A stretch of DNA of 64,000 bases from Hortaea werneckii. Its lineage: Eukaryota > Ascomycota > Dothideomycetes > Mycosphaerellales > Teratosphaeriaceae. The stretch covers positions 44,994 through 108,993 of the forward strand of contig JBAOKB010000111.1 of NCBI GenBank assembly GCA_037044905.1, read 5' to 3'. Shown here piece after piece: positions 1 to 11,842 of this stretch. The notes beneath the pieces are model-generated. The model did not search any database. It had not been told where the DNA came from and saw nothing but the letters and a program-made list of their open reading frames with translations. How positions within the stretch are numbered: position 1 is the stretch's first letter; each line of letters starts with the position of its first letter. Position numbers and translations under genes: made by a program.

Positions 1-390
1 TGGAGACTTCTGATGACCAGTAGGTATTGCTTTGGCGCCCCGTACGTCTGCGACGCTCTTGCCAAGCCTCTTGCAGGTAAACCTGCGTGTACGGTAGGAG
101 CCTTTGCCCACCCAGCGTTTTTGAATAACGGGCATTTCGAGCAGCTTGATCGGCCGCTGTTCATGTCGTGTGCGGAGGTTGATCACACGTTCCCCACTGC
201 AGCTCGCAATAAGGCCGTCGAACTTTGCATAGATCGGGGAAAGACCTATCATCTCCAACTTTTCGCGGGTGTAGAGCATGGCTTTGCGCTGCGCGGCGAT
301 ATGAGCAAGCCTTGTGAGAGATGGGTCAAAGAGACCAGCCTAAAAGGCATTGTTGCTTGGTTTGACTTTTGGCTTGGATTGGATTCGTAA
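1..390 (+). CDS. Dienelactone hydrolase family protein, 3' part only
   Basis: The frame is already open at base 1, so this is the C-terminal part of a gene truncated by the window edge; the ATG at 13 is internal. It holds the end of an alpha/beta-hydrolase fold of the dienelactone hydrolase (DLH) type. RYCFGAPY matches the nucleophile-elbow region with Cys as nucleophile. EVDHTFP carries the acid Asp and EHGF the catalytic His, both in family order and spacing. Fungal members are usually cytosolic proteins of about 250 residues annotated as DLH or AIM2-like; their physiological substrates are mostly unknown. The stop at 388-390 lies only 33 bp from the stop of the convergent membrane-protein gene. 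Family assignment is good; substrate cannot be told. Confidence 0.8.
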   Translation, partial: WRLLMTSRYCFGAPYVCDALAKPLAGKPACTVGAFAHPAFLNNGHFEQLDRPLFMSCAEVDHTFPTAARNKAVELCIDRGKTYHLQLFAGVEHGFALRGDMSKPCERWVKETSLKGIVAWFDFWLGLDS

Positions 391-423
391 CGAGATGTTC
401 GTACTCAGCAACATCATCATCAT

Positions 424-1583
424 CTACTTGACTGATGACCGGCCTGGTACTTCCTTGTTGCCGGATGGACTGCCGGTCCTGTGAAGCTCGTGCAATTCCT
501 CAGCGGGGTCGCTGGAGCTCTGCTGTTCGGTGATCGTTTTCTCTTCCTGGATGTGGACGCTCACGGTCTGCTGGATGCCGACGAGCGGATCGCCACTCCC
601 TGATTGGTTTGTGCGTGGAGATGTCCGTTGTATAGTTGAGCTGGGCCCAAAATATGACGTTCGAATCGGTACTCTCGGCGGACCTAGACTGGGGTCTGTT
701 GGCGGCCCATCCATCCTACCTCTCCTCCTATTCCAAAGCCCATAGAGCGTCGGAGCATTTACAACGATTGCTGCTACCATTAATTCCACCGATGCCCAGG
801 TCGACCGGCTGACTTGACTGGTGATCTTGTTGTTGTTGAGAGGAAGCCTAACAGCAGTGATCACGATAATGAAGATGCCAAAGAGAAAGAGCAGACCAAG
901 CTCGAACTTGCGCCGGGGCTGTAGCTTTGCTTTGATCAGCATTGGCCAAGGTAATGCCATCAGCATGACATCTGTAACTATGTTGACGATGCCAAGTACT
1001 AGAAGCTGAACATGTGCCTGGGAGCAGGGGCCTGGGTCAGGCACGATCTGCCAGTACAGACTGACCGGCTGGCATTCGGTGACGTTGCTCAATTGGACGC
1101 CGACATAGGTGATTGCAAAGATGACTAAATAGCCAAGATAGATTTGTCGTTCACATGGGAGGCAGAGGTAGAATCTGCGGTAGAGGTCAAGAAGCACGAG
1201 CTTTTGAAGCCACAGACTGTTCACAATAGCTTGTTAGTGATGCCCGTGTATTCTTACCAACATGGCAACGGTGGAACTTACTATGTATTGTAGAAGAAGC
1301 GATTGGCTATGGTGAGCTTGCTTCCGATAGTTCGACGCTCAATCTCCTGGGGTGTGAATGAATGGGATTCACGATACGCGGTCGTGATGTTGCTTGACCC
1401 ATACTCCAGGACGGTGTGGATCATCCCCAGACGGACGAAAAGACACGCCAGCGCACCAAGAGTCAAGTAGTCCCCGGTCGTGAGCTGGCGCACGGCCGAC
1501 CATCTGCCGACTAGCCGGACGACCATCACGACCACCGCCACGCATGACGTCGCCCATAGCGTAGGCAAGACTGAGTCTCCCAT
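424..1583 (-). CDS. Fungal rhodopsin-fold (Pth11-like) integral membrane protein
   Basis: Two exons on the minus strand: 1282-1583 (or from an earlier ATG at 1733) and 424-1216. The 65-nt intron has donor GTAAGT and acceptor ACAG; joining gives ...RFFYNTYLWLQKL, the conserved loop into helix 3 of this family. Several hydrophobic helices are visible, with the typical motifs LPWPM and a late helix ending in LYGLWNRR, followed by a polar, Ser/Pro-rich cytoplasmic tail of about 90 residues. No CFEM domain is seen. Relatives are plasma-membrane proteins of the large fungal rhodopsin-domain family; some (Pth11) act in host surface sensing, but most have no known ligand. The 1583 start is preferred because it places the first helix close to the N-terminus; the upstream part from 1733 looks less protein-like. 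It is divergent from the secreted hydrolase at 1885. Confidence 0.75.
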
Positions 1584-1884
1584 AGCATCACATCGGGATG
1601 CTGAGGAGAACGGATCCTGGAAAATAGTGTCCAGATGAAGAAGCACCCTCAGCTTTGTCAGGTCAGGAGGTGAAGTGTGAGGTCGTTGGGCTGCAATAAT
1701 GCTTCCAACCGCCAAGGACCCCGAAGTCGGCAAATTCAGTGTCGATCGTCCGGGAAGTCCAGGACACCGAATGACATCGCCGGCATTTGATTGAGGCCTT
1801 GGCAGCCGAGTTCAACAATGCAATGATGCGCTGATACTATTCCTCATACTTCTCACTCAAAAGGTAACCCTACTGACCGTCAAA

Positions 1885-3123
1885 ATGTATATCAAATCTT
1901 CGCTTTTGCTGTCAGCGGCCATAGCCACAGCACACTTCAAGCCATCTTATTATGAAAATGTTCCGCATACTCGTGACTACTTCTACAGTGGAGGCCACTA
2001 TGTGCCAGACGGCTCCGGTGGTCACGTATTCAGCGACCAGATGTATACCGAGCACTTGAAGCCAGTCGGTGGCGCAAGGCAGCCTCACCCCATGGTTTTC
2101 ATACACGGCCAGGCACAGACAGGGACGGTACGAGAAGTCACGCCCGTCGGTCGATGAGAGGGTACTGATAGTTGCCGTAGAACTTCTTGAACAAGCCCGA
2201 CGGTGGCAATGGTTGGGCCTCCTACTTCCTCGCCCAAGGCTATGAACTCTATGTATGGCTCTCGTGAATCGCACGCACTACATGTTTCCTGACACACGAC
2301 ATTTTAGATCGTCGACCAGACCTTCAGAGGCCGCTCCGCATGGCGCCCCGGTGCAGGCGCGGACGAACCTTCGACGTACAGTGCAGAGATTATCGAACAG
2401 CGTTTCACCAACCCAGAGGAGTACAACCAGTGGCCGCAGGCCTCTACTCATACTCAATGGCCTGGCAATGGAACGATTGGCGACCCCATCTTTGACGCCT
2501 TCTACGCCAGTAACGTCCAATTCATCAGCAACGAGACGTACCAGCAATCTGGCGTTCAAGCCGCTGGTGCGAAATTGCTTGACCGCATTGGAAAGCCAGT
2601 AATTCTCGTCGGGCACAGCCAAGGAGGCTTGATGCCACCGCTCATTGCGGACATCCGGCCAAATCTCACCGAGGCAATCATTCTGATTGAGCCTTCCGGT
2701 CCACCTTTCACCAACGCAGTGACTAGCAACTCATCTGCACGGCCGTGGGGCATTGTCGATATTCCGATCACCTATGAGCCTGCTGTTTCTGATCCTACTA
2801 CCGACTTGCACAAGCAGATATACCCGGCTCCAGACAACGCCACTCAGTATCTTGTGCCGTGTACTTTGCAAGCAGAGACACCTGCACCACGACAGCTCGT
2901 GAACCTGGCCCCTAAGCCAATCCTGCTTGTTACGACTCAAGCCAGTTACCATGCGCCTTACGATTACTGCACGGCGAAGTACTATCAGCAGGCTGGCTGC
3001 AGCAAGGCAGAGCATCTGCACCTTCCAGACGCTGGAGTCTATGGAAGTGGACATATGGTCTTCCTCGAAAAGAATAGCAATGTCGTCGCCGGACTGCTGC
3101 AAGACTGGATTGAAAAGTTGTAA
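1885..3123 (+). CDS. Secreted alpha/beta hydrolase (esterase/lipase-like)
   Basis: Three exons: 1885-2127, 2181-2252 and 2308-3123 (376 residues), with introns of 53 and 55 nt (donors GTACGA and GTATGG, acceptors GTAG and TTAG). The first 17 residues (MYIKSSLLLSAAIATAH) form a signal peptide, so the enzyme should be secreted. PMVFIHGQAQTG is the oxyanion-hole strand and HG motif; GHSQGG in exon 3 is the nucleophile elbow with the catalytic Ser. The segment YGSGHMVFLE near the C-terminus supplies the probable catalytic His. Several Asn-X-Ser/Thr sites fit a glycoprotein. This type is widespread in ascomycetes as uncharacterised alpha/beta hydrolase; ester hydrolysis is inferred from the fold and triad, the natural substrate is unknown. 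Confidence 0.82.
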
Positions 3124-3688
3124 AGGTATCGTGGAAGTAAAAGCAGGTCAGCCAACAGTGTGACTTTAGCGTATGTATAGAAATTGAGCATGTCTAATCC
3201 GTGTTTCCATCGCCTTCGCTGGAATTGTATGTGAAAAGATATAAAGACACTCCCTACGCTGCTGAAAGAATGATGCTTTTGTTGCACTGCATACCGTCGT
3301 TTTGCTTTATATGACGAGGTGGACGAGTACCGCGCGAACCAGCGCTAAAGCAAAGTGCACTCTGCACATCAGCTGGATGTGTAAGAAGTGTTCGAAGTTA
3401 AGCAGCTTGGCCTGCGCAACAGTACGAAAATGTATAGAATGACGTCATGGGTTAACAGTGTGACTACATGGATGCTCGGACCTACTTCCGAAGTGCAGCG
3501 CGGGGTTGGAGTTTCCTGATCGGCAGGAAACGCACCTTACGAGGAAGGTTAATACAACCGAAGATTCAGTGACATACATGATGCAGGCCACGCTGTGCTG
3601 TTTTGGGTGTGCAGGAACATTCATCTGTTGTAAATAGAGAGCCTGGTGGAACAGCCCAATCGACAACAGCAACCGGGAAATTGACACA
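3124..3688. other. Intergenic, 3.1-3.7 kb
   Basis: Space between two co-directional hydrolase genes. It should hold the terminator of the first gene and the promoter of the epoxide hydrolase. No ORF with protein-like composition and no repeat was seen. Confidence 0.6.
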
Positions 3689-5063
3689 ATGACAGAAGCC
3701 ATCAAGCCGTTCAAAGTGGACATTCCAGACGAGGAAGTGAAACGCTTACATAGAAAACTGAAAGACACCCGACTGCCACCTAAGGAGATCGTACCGAATG
3801 CTGGAGATCGTTATGGACCTTCATACACATGGGCCAGGAACCTCTATGAAGCGTGGATAAACGACTTTGACTGGTACGAGCATCAAGCACAGATGAACAC
3901 CGCACCTCACTTCATCTACACGCATGGAGAAGGCATCAACATCCACTTCTTGCATGCCAAATCAAAACGAGAAAATGCGATACCGTTACTGATGGTCCAT
4001 GGGTGGCCCGGTTCGTTTTACGAGTTTAACAGAGTGTGGGACTCGCTCAGCAACCCCAAAGACGACTCAGCCCCTGCCTTTAATGTTGTCGTACCATCTT
4101 TGCCGGGCTATGCATTCTCAGACTGGCCGCACAGGGCTGGTTGGACTTTGCAAGACAGCGCCAGGGTGTTTGACGATCTGATGAAACTGCTAGGCTACCA
4201 GAAGTACATGTTAGTATCCTCTGACACGAACATGTCAAATGTGCAGGATGCGCGCTGATGTTGAGGTTCACAATAGGTTTCAGGGCGGCGACTGGGCGCA
4301 CTGGGTAGGCCGGGAACTGGGATCCAAGTACACAGACTCGTGCCAGCTGATCCACTTCAACTTCGCTCCAAGCCGACTACCAGATCTCAGCCGGAGAGGC
4401 CGTCGGGAGGTGACTTCGCGGGAAGCTGAAGTGCGTCGGCGAGTAGACGATTGGTTGGAGAACCACATGGGCTACGCAATCGAGATGAGGACTCGACCGC
4501 ATACTATTGGCTTTGCCTTCAACGATAACCCTATGGGTATTCTCATGTGGATCGGTAGGTCTTCTTTGTCCACTAAAGCTCGCTAACATCCACGTACTAA
4601 AACTACTGAAAAGGCGAGAAGTACAATGAAGCAGCTGGCCCTGAGTCTCAGAAGCAACGCTACTGGACGCAGCATATCCTTGCGACAGCAAGCTTGTACT
4701 ACTTCACAGATTGCATCATGCCTAGCATGCTATGCTACTATGACAATGTCCGTCATGAGGTAAGCAGAATCGAAGCCAATGGTAGCCAGTAATGTCCGTT
4801 CAGAGCGTGGCGCTAAAGGTACTGGACAGGACTTTGCAGATTTCGCCATGGAGCCCCATAATCGCATTACAGTTCCATTCGGTTACACCTCGTTCTTTTG
4901 GGATACTGAGCCAAGCTCCAAACGAGCCGTCGAGCTCACTGGGAATCTAGTCTTCTATAAAGAGCGGGACGAAGGTGGCCATTACGCGGCAGCAGAGGAC
5001 CCGGTAGGCATTATCGAGGATGTCCGACAGCTCGCTGCGTTGCATTGGCCATCTCCAAGGTGA
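3689..5063 (+). CDS. Epoxide hydrolase, microsomal/EHN type
   Basis: Four exons: 3689-4209, 4277-4554, 4614-4759 and 4830-5063, giving 392 residues, the usual size for fungal members. Introns are 59-70 nt; intron 2 contains a CTAAC branch site. The N-terminal 100 residues are the EHN domain (FKVDIPDEEVKRL, then the FDWYEHQ region). HGWPG at about 104-108 forms the oxyanion hole. GGDW at about 177-180, created by the first splice, carries the nucleophile Asp179, and GGHYAA near residue 366 has the catalytic His. The enzyme opens epoxides to vicinal diols through a covalent alkyl-enzyme ester. There is no signal peptide, so it is probably cytosolic or membrane-associated. It may serve detoxification or secondary metabolism; no biosynthetic core gene lies nearby. 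Confidence 0.88.
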
Positions 5064-5380
5064 ATCTTACCCGATTGCCTGTACCTAGAAGGACGGACCT
5101 AGGCGGCCTGGGCATAGCAGTATGCAGTCACGTGCGAGTTTCATGGCACGTTAGAACAGCGACGTTTGTTTATGTAAAACTAGTCTTCGAGATAGCCGTC
5201 AGAGCATATCGTAGACATTGCAAGGACTAGACCGCATGACCACTATATCCGTAGTAGCAGCGATGATTTTGTTAGCAAAAATTCCTAAGGACAGGTTCCA
5301 CTTCATGCTTTCACTTTGCTGTGTAATGTTTCGATCTTCCAGTCTGAATCTGCCAGTTCTATGTCTCCTTGGTTTTTTTT

Positions 5381-5411
<31 letters not shown>

Positions 5412-6222
5412 GGTGGGTTTTGATGAGGAGAATACAGAATACTTCAGGTGTCACGCACCGGAACTCGCCTTGTATATGTCAAGCTGCATTCCAGGCACTG
5501 TAGCTACTAATGTTGTCGTCGCGCTGCACAACTTGGCGGTGCCCTGCGCTTTGTTATGTGTCCGCCGCCGGGAATAAATGAAGTCTCGGTCTCAGACACT
5601 CAGGCACTCAGGCACGTCTTGATTCGTCCACCGGCCTGCAGCAGCGCAGCAATTTTGAACTTCGTTCCTGAAACTCCTAAACGCAGTCCACCATCCACCT
5701 CATCGGTTGGTAACCCTATCCTCTGCACGTCGTTATCAGGTCGGCATATACGAATTTCACTATTGCTCTACGCAAATATGTAGTGCTTACGAGGACTCAT
5801 ATCGGGATATTTGATGGCAAGCAATGGAGATACTTTTCTCCCAAGTCCTTGTCGTCCATTTGGGCCAGAATGCCAATCGCAATCACACTTGACAGAAGGA
5901 CCGCGATGCGATCGCGTTGTGGAATGGATACGTGGGCCTACTATGTATTCGAAACGCCTAAAAGTATCGGCTCCCAGTTATAGTGTTTGACACTGATCGA
6001 CGACATGGATGCTCTGTCGCAAGCGCGCTTCACAGATTCTAGGGCTGATGCCACGACGAGCAGTATCACCGAGGGCGACATCAGCCTCGTGTTTTCCCAT
6101 AGAGCACTCATAAGTAGGGGAGGACCCAGGAACTGCATACTGCCTTCTCTGCACAGCATTCACTTTCCTTGCTCGTACCCCTACAATCCTTTTCATCCGC
6201 TCTCGTTTAACTCCGCTTCATT
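5064..6222. other. Intergenic, 5.1-6.2 kb
   Basis: About 1.2 kb between the epoxide hydrolase and the pectin lyase. It includes a T18-G23 homopolymer (listed separately). Open frames here are short and not convincing. The last 200 bp should contain the pectin lyase promoter; no clear TATA box was seen. Confidence 0.6.
5373..5413 (+). repeat. Homopolymer junction T18 then G23
   Basis: Eighteen T (5373-5390) are followed directly by 23 G (5391-5413). A G run of this length can form quadruplex structures and is unstable in replication and hard to sequence, so its exact length is uncertain. Confidence 0.9.
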
Positions 6223-7638
6223 ATGCAACAATTCACCACGCTGGCCGTGGCACTCGCCGCTATTGGTAACGCAGCCTCTGCTGCTTCAGTGTCTGGATCC
6301 CCAGAGGGCTACGGTGCATCTGTTACTGGAGGTGCAGCTGGATCGACAGTCACGCCTACTTCTATCGATGAGCTGACCAGCTACCTGACTTCTGACGAGG
6401 CCTTGACTGTGGTCCTCACTCAGACCTTTGATTTCCGTGGCACCGAAGGCACGGCCTCGGAGACTGGTTGCGCCCCATACGGCACTGGCTCATCTTGCCA
6501 AGTCGCCATCAACAAAGGTTAGTAGACCAGATACTGGTAGCCATGAGCGAGTGAAGAACATATACTGACAGGCATTAGATGATTGGTGCACCAACTACCA
6601 GCCAGACGCCCCCAGCGTTGATGTCAGCTACGATAAGGCTGGTCTGAACCCGTGAGTACATCTAATGGAACATGTCAGAAAGCCCAGGATTCTGACGAGC
6701 TATTTCCAGGATCGAGGTTGCTTCGGACAAGACTGTGAGTCGATAGATGGCTGTCGTCAATGCTCCGAGTCTGAACAGATGCTAACTCGTACATGCAGAT
6801 CATTGGCGAAGGTTCCAGTGGTGTCATTCTGGGCAAAGGTCTCCGGATGTCGAACGGTGTGAACAACATCATCATCCAGAACATCGAGGTAAGCAGCTCG
6901 ACACAAGGATTTGCTATGTATGTACTGATCTGGGTTTGTCGTACAGATTTCTGAGCTCAACCCTCAGTACGTCTGGGGCGGTGATGCGATCACGCTTGAT
7001 GGCAGCTCTAATGTCTGGGTCGACCACGTAAAGGTAAGCTCCCAGCAGAAGATGATTTGTCTCGCTGTGCTAACCGCTGTCTTAAGACCTCTTTGATCGG
7101 CCGTCAGCACATTGTCACCGGCAACAGCCAGAACACCGGAGTCACCATCTCCAACAACTTCGTGGACGGTACCACCAGCTGGTCTGCGAACTGCAACAGC
7201 TACCACTACTGGGCAGTGTACATGACTGGTACCGAGGACACCATCACTTTCAAGGGCAATTACATCTACCACACCTCTGGCCGCTCGCCAAAGATCGGTG
7301 CCAACGCCGTAGTCCACATGCCGAACAACTACTGGGACGACATCAACGGCCACGCCCTTGAGGGCGACAGCGCATACGCTCTGATCGAGGGTTCCGTCTT
7401 CCAGGATGTTACCACTACCGAAACCGACTGGTCAGGTGCGCTTTATGCTCCAAGCTCGGATGACTCTGCTTGCCAGTCTGCTCTCGGCCGCAGCTGCTAT
7501 GCCAACTCCTACTCCAGCGCTGACAGCCTTTCCGGATCCGACTCTTCTGTGCTGAGCCAGATTGGTAGCAACGCTGCAGACTGTGAATCTGCCGACAACA
7601 TTGGTGACGTGCCAAACAACGCCGGTAACACTCTCTAA
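6223..7638 (+). CDS. Pectin lyase, polysaccharide lyase family 1
   Basis: Six exons: 6223-6517, 6579-6651, 6710-6734, 6799-6888, 6947-7033 and 7087-7638 (373 residues). All junctions are GT-AG and keep frame; exon 3 is only 25 nt. The signal peptide (about 20 residues ending NAASA) directs secretion. PL1 hallmarks follow in order: IIGEGSSGVILG, WGGDAITLDG, WVDHVKTSLIGRQHIV, YHYW and HTSGRSPK, whose Arg is the catalytic base region in Aspergillus pectin lyases. The IGRQH and SGRSPK forms and the lack of the pectate-lyase calcium Asp cluster point to pectin lyase (EC 4.2.2.10), beta-elimination of methyl-esterified pectin, rather than pectate lyase. A secreted GH5 enzyme follows 0.8 kb downstream. 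Expression is likely inducible by pectin, but no regulator site was identified. Confidence 0.93.
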
Positions 7639-8426
7639 GCGAGGCAACATCTTTGAAATCTGGGCACAATGATACAGTACCTCGCTGCTAGATGCAGCCC
7701 AAATGCATCTGACATTGTACTAGACACTAGAAGCAGCCAGGTGGATGATCACCTATATACATTCTTGAAATCTGACATCTGATTCGATGTCACCTAATTG
7801 TCCTTTTGGTCGTCCACTTGCATCACGGTCCGTCGGTCCGCATCGTGAAACAAGCCTTCACACCATTGCTAGCGTTGCAGGCATCCTCAGCTGTACCCCT
7901 CATGAAAAATACATTGCTAAAACGCTTAAGGACAATCTTGATCCACCAGCAGTAGCCTTCGCGGCTTAGGCCAAGCCTGGCTTTATCCGGACACCTGCCA
8001 AAGGAAGATACCCAACCGACGCCAAAAAGACGTGACAACCCCTGGCTTTCTCCAGACGACGAGGTTTCAAATTGAGTTGCGCTGGCTAGAGTACAGGTAA
8101 TTTAGAGATGCACAGCCAAAGAAATGATATACATTGCTCCGCCAATCAAAACGAATCTGCCAAACACCGTCTACTGCAAGGCAGCATCTCCTCACAATAA
8201 CACAGCATGGTCTGGTCACTTGGACAAGAAGAGCTTTAAGCGATGTCTAGTTCATTACACCGCGACGACAACATAGGTCAGCAGTAATAATGCGAGGTTC
8301 AGCTACTCGAACAAGGCCCATTAGCGTACAGGGACATACTTAAATCTGGTCAGCGCTCCTCAGACCTCTGAGTTTGAAAGATCAAACACCTCGGTTTCTG
8401 ACCAGCTCCCCGAATATATTGCCATC
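7639..8426. other. Intergenic, 7.6-8.4 kb
   Basis: Separates the two co-directional wall-degrading enzyme genes. No coding signal was recognised. It should include the pectin lyase terminator and GH5 promoter; an AT-rich stretch (GAATATATTG) lies about 10 bp before the GH5 start codon. Confidence 0.55.
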
Positions 8427-9785
8427 ATGCGATTCACGCCGTTCTTATATACAACGCTGGCAGTCGGCACTGCTCTTGCCGCACCAGCACCGGAATCCTC
8501 CCTCAACAAACGCGCAGGGAACTTCAAGTTCTTCGGCGTGAATGAAGCGGGTCCCGAGTTTGGAAACCAGAACTTGCCTGGTATGACAGTACAGTGTTAC
8601 AACCAAGATACTTACGACTAATGCGTGTTCTTCTCTCAGGGGTGTACAATAAGGACTATGTCTTCCCTACCCTTAGTACTGTAAGACAGACCAACAACTC
8701 TTTTAGACTCTTGAGACGAAATGGTGGGCTAAAACCATAAATCAGTATGACACGTTCATCTCCAAGGGGTTCAACACGTTCCGCCTGAACATCCAGATGG
8801 AACGTCTGTCTCCAAATGCCATCAATGGCAATTTTGATACCACCTACCTCAACAGGATCAAGGAGCAGGTCAACTATGTCACTGGTAAAGGCGCTTACAT
8901 TATGATCAACCCCCATAACTATGGCCGATACTATGGCCAGATCTACCGCGATACGCAATCCTTTGGTACGTTCTTCCTCAAAGCCAAAACGATTGCCCCT
9001 TCGGATGTTCGACAAGATAGCTGACGTAGAACCATCCATAGGTCAATTCTGGTCCCATCTCGCCCAAGAGTTCAAATCCAACTCGCGCGTCATCTTCGAC
9101 ACGGATAATGAGTTCCACGACGAGCCGGGCCAGCTCGTAGCAGACCTCAACCAGGCGGCCATCAACGCCATCCGCGCTACAGGTGCCACGAGCCAGTACA
9201 TCGCCGTGGAAGGGAATGCGTGGACCGGAGCCTGGACGTGGACGACTACCAAGGGAACAGATGGTCTGACCAATGCCCAGACGATGGTCAACTTGAAAGA
9301 TCCCAACAACAAGATCCTGTACGAGGTAAGCGGCGCCCATTTCGCTCCGAGCTATGAGCTTCTCCGAAGCGATGCTGACTTCCAATCCAGATGCATCAGT
9401 ACCTCGACTCCGACGGTTCCGGCACCTCGACGACCTGCGTCAGCACCACGATCGGCTCCGAGCGCCTCAAGACCGCGACGGAATGGCTGCGGGCCAATGG
9501 CAAGAAAGGGCTCATTGGCGAGTATGCTGGCGCTGTGAACCCGACCTGTCAAGCCGCCATCAAGGACATGTTGAGCTACATGGTCAAGAACAATGATGTC
9601 TGGCAGGGCGCTGTGTGGTGGGCGGCAGGTCCGTGGTGGGGAGAGTACGTATATTTCCTCAATGTGACTTGTTGGTTTCTGGGTGTGGTATTTGCTGACT
9701 TGAGCATAGCTACATGTTCTCGATTGAGCCTACTAACGGTCCAGCGTACAATACTTACGTGCCTCTCATCGCTCAGTACGCTTAG
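8427..9785 (+). CDS. Secreted glycoside hydrolase family 5 endoglucanase
   Basis: Six exons: 8427-8580, 8640-8680, 8746-8965, 9042-9325, 9391-9644 and 9710-9785 (342 residues). The signal peptide ends near ALAAPAP and is followed by a dibasic NKR site that may be cut by a Kex2-like protease. The TIM-barrel signature is clear: FRLNIQMERL, INPHNYGRY, DTDNEFHDEP with the acid/base Glu, and IGEYAG with the nucleophile Glu. The last splice restores WWGDYMFSIEP, a standard C-terminal motif of fungal GH5 beta-1,4-endoglucanases. No carbohydrate-binding module is present. The usual NEPHD is NEFHD here, a mild deviation. The role is hydrolysis of cellulose or related beta-glucans outside the cell, matching the neighbouring pectin lyase. 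Confidence 0.92.
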
Positions 9786-10541
9786 GAGTCGCTTGGAGCG
9801 TTGCTTGTGGTGTGGTGCGGGCTTGTTGGGGCAGTTACGATTGATGGAACGTGGACGTGAAAAGTGAGATAGTAGTACGCCATGACTTGTGAATCTGCAT
9901 GAGTTTCAAGCGTCTATTCCAGCGTATCATCCTCGTTCTTTCCCACTTCCCTGACCTCTCCTTCATTTCCGACGCCTGTATTCTCCGCTCACCTCACTGA
10001 CCACAGCCCTTACTGCTCATGTAAGTTGATAAGATCTTCAAGTCCAGGGTGGTTTCGAATGGCGTCAATGTGGCAACACAGCCATGACAAGTGTGACGGC
10101 TGACTTGACCGCATCGATGCCTGCCTTTATGATGGTCACATAGAACACGAATCGTCGAGTGTTTTGTAGTCTGTAGGCTCAATTTATGGTCTGTAGGCCC
10201 CTAGCTTCCATGCTTGTGCCAGACCATGTCTGCTACGATGTGCACCAGGTATCGTTCCCGCTCGTGGAGTGCCATCGACGTTGTAAAGTTTCAGCAAATA
10301 CACGTGCATGATACATTCTCGCAGATCACCAAGGCCTGTGGGGTGTTGATTGGTGTGAATGACAATGTGTTGTTGAATCAATCGGGTGCTTATTTATCTT
10401 TCAAGCCAATGCCAAGACCAAAGTGACCACCTCACCTCCCCTCGTCCAGCTGTCCAAGCATCTGGAGAGCTTCGGACAGACAATGCTATAGCAAATCACG
10501 TCGGTACAGCTTTGGCTGTATTGCACTTCAACAACGACATA
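9786..10541. other. Intergenic, 9.8-10.5 kb
   Basis: Between GH5 and SPC3. Short frames on both strands have no recognisable product. It is presumed to be the GH5 terminator and SPC3 promoter. Confidence 0.55.
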
Positions 10542-11440
10542 ATGCATAACTCTCTCACCCGGGTTCAGAATGTCTTCGGCTTCTTTACCTCCGTCGCATT
10601 CGCCGTAGCATGCGCCATCGCCGTCAGCGTCTTCCTGCATCCGCAAGCCCCGGCGGCTTCATTGGAGCTGCGCAATGTTCAGGTGTATGTGTATAGCAGC
10701 AGTCCGATATCACGTGCCGGCATCAATGCTAACGAGTGATTCTCCGAATGATAGCGTGAAAGGGAGACCGCACTATTACAGCACGAAGCGAGAGGAGTAC
10801 GCGCATGTCAAGTTCGACCTCGATGCTGGTATGGCACACCCCAGCGACACCACCAAGCTACAGCACACGAAGGACTAACCACTCCACCTCTCTTCCGTTA
10901 GACCTCACCTCGCTCTTCTCCTGGAACACCAAACAAATCTTCCTCTACATAACGGCCTCCTACCCCTCCAGCAATCCCTCCACGATCCCACCCTCCGAAT
11001 CCGTAATCTGGGACGCCATCATCCCAGCCGACAACTCGCCCTTCCACCCCAACACCTACATCCACCCGACCCCCAAAACCGACGCATCCAACAAATCCCA
11101 AAAATCCAAGAAAACCAAACGCTCCGCCGCCTCGAAACCCTATCCCCCAGGCGGCTCCCCCGGAATCGTCCAGCTCTCGAACCAGAAACCCAAATACCAA
11201 ATCACCGACATCTCAGGCAAGCTGGCGTCGCGCGCGAACGCGACGCTGACGCTGCACTGGAACGTGCAGCCGTGGGTCGGGGCGCTGTGGTGGACGAACG
11301 AGAAGCGGTATGGATTGTGGGAGGGCCGGAGGGGAGGGGAGACGACGTTTGAGTTCCCGGCGTTGAAGGGGACGGAGGTGAAGAAGGAGGAGCTGCGGAC
11401 TGAGACGGGCGGGGAGAGGAATCGGGGGAGTCCTGCTTAG
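10542..11440 (+). CDS. SPC3: Signal peptidase complex subunit 3
   Basis: Three exons: 10542-10684, 10755-10828 and 10902-11440 (251 residues). The first intron starts at GTATGT, two bases after another possible GT; only this choice gives the conserved NVQVVKGRPHYYS. The second intron has a GGACTAACC branch site. One membrane helix (about residues 12-32) anchors the protein with most of it in the ER lumen. DLTSLFSWNTKQIFLY is the conserved core, and the NATLTLHWNVQPWVG region near the C-terminus closes the SPC22/23 domain. SPC3 is needed for signal-peptide cleavage by Sec11. A polar Lys/Ser/Pro-rich insertion sits around residues 135-160 and is absent from the short yeast form. The gene ends convergent with the CTD kinase. 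Confidence 0.9.
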
Positions 11441-11842
11441 GCGGGGATGAAGGATAAGGGAAGGGGGAGGTCTTCGTACAATCGAGGGCTACCTACCTTT
11501 AATATCCACAGAATGGGGACAGCCTGGCTCTACGGCGACTATTTGTCATGACTTTATCGAAATGAAAGGTTCCTACCTCATGTTCTTGACCTGGAACGGA
11601 AGAGAATGCCCGATCGCCCAAAACGATCGAACGAATAGTTCACTTGATGACCACAGCCGGGAAGACGTATTGATACGTTCATGATCTTAAATGACGCTCC
11701 TCGAGCCAGGTATCATCACTTCTTAAAATCCTTCTCTAACCTCCATAAGTCCTACTAGATCTAGCATCAAATCTTCAGTCCTCTTCACTTCTTTTAACTC
11801 CTCTTGAGAAACCAAACCGCCATCACCGCAACGATCAGCCGT
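11441..11842. other. Convergent 3' intergenic, 11.4-11.8 kb
   Basis: Lies between the stop codons of SPC3 and the CTD kinase, so it holds two 3' UTRs and terminators. No coding signal seen. Confidence 0.6.

Noticed and set aside
10683..10684. Splice donor at 10683 for SPC3 exon 1
   Set aside because: It shifts the frame away from the conserved VVKGRPHYYS; the donor two bases downstream keeps it.
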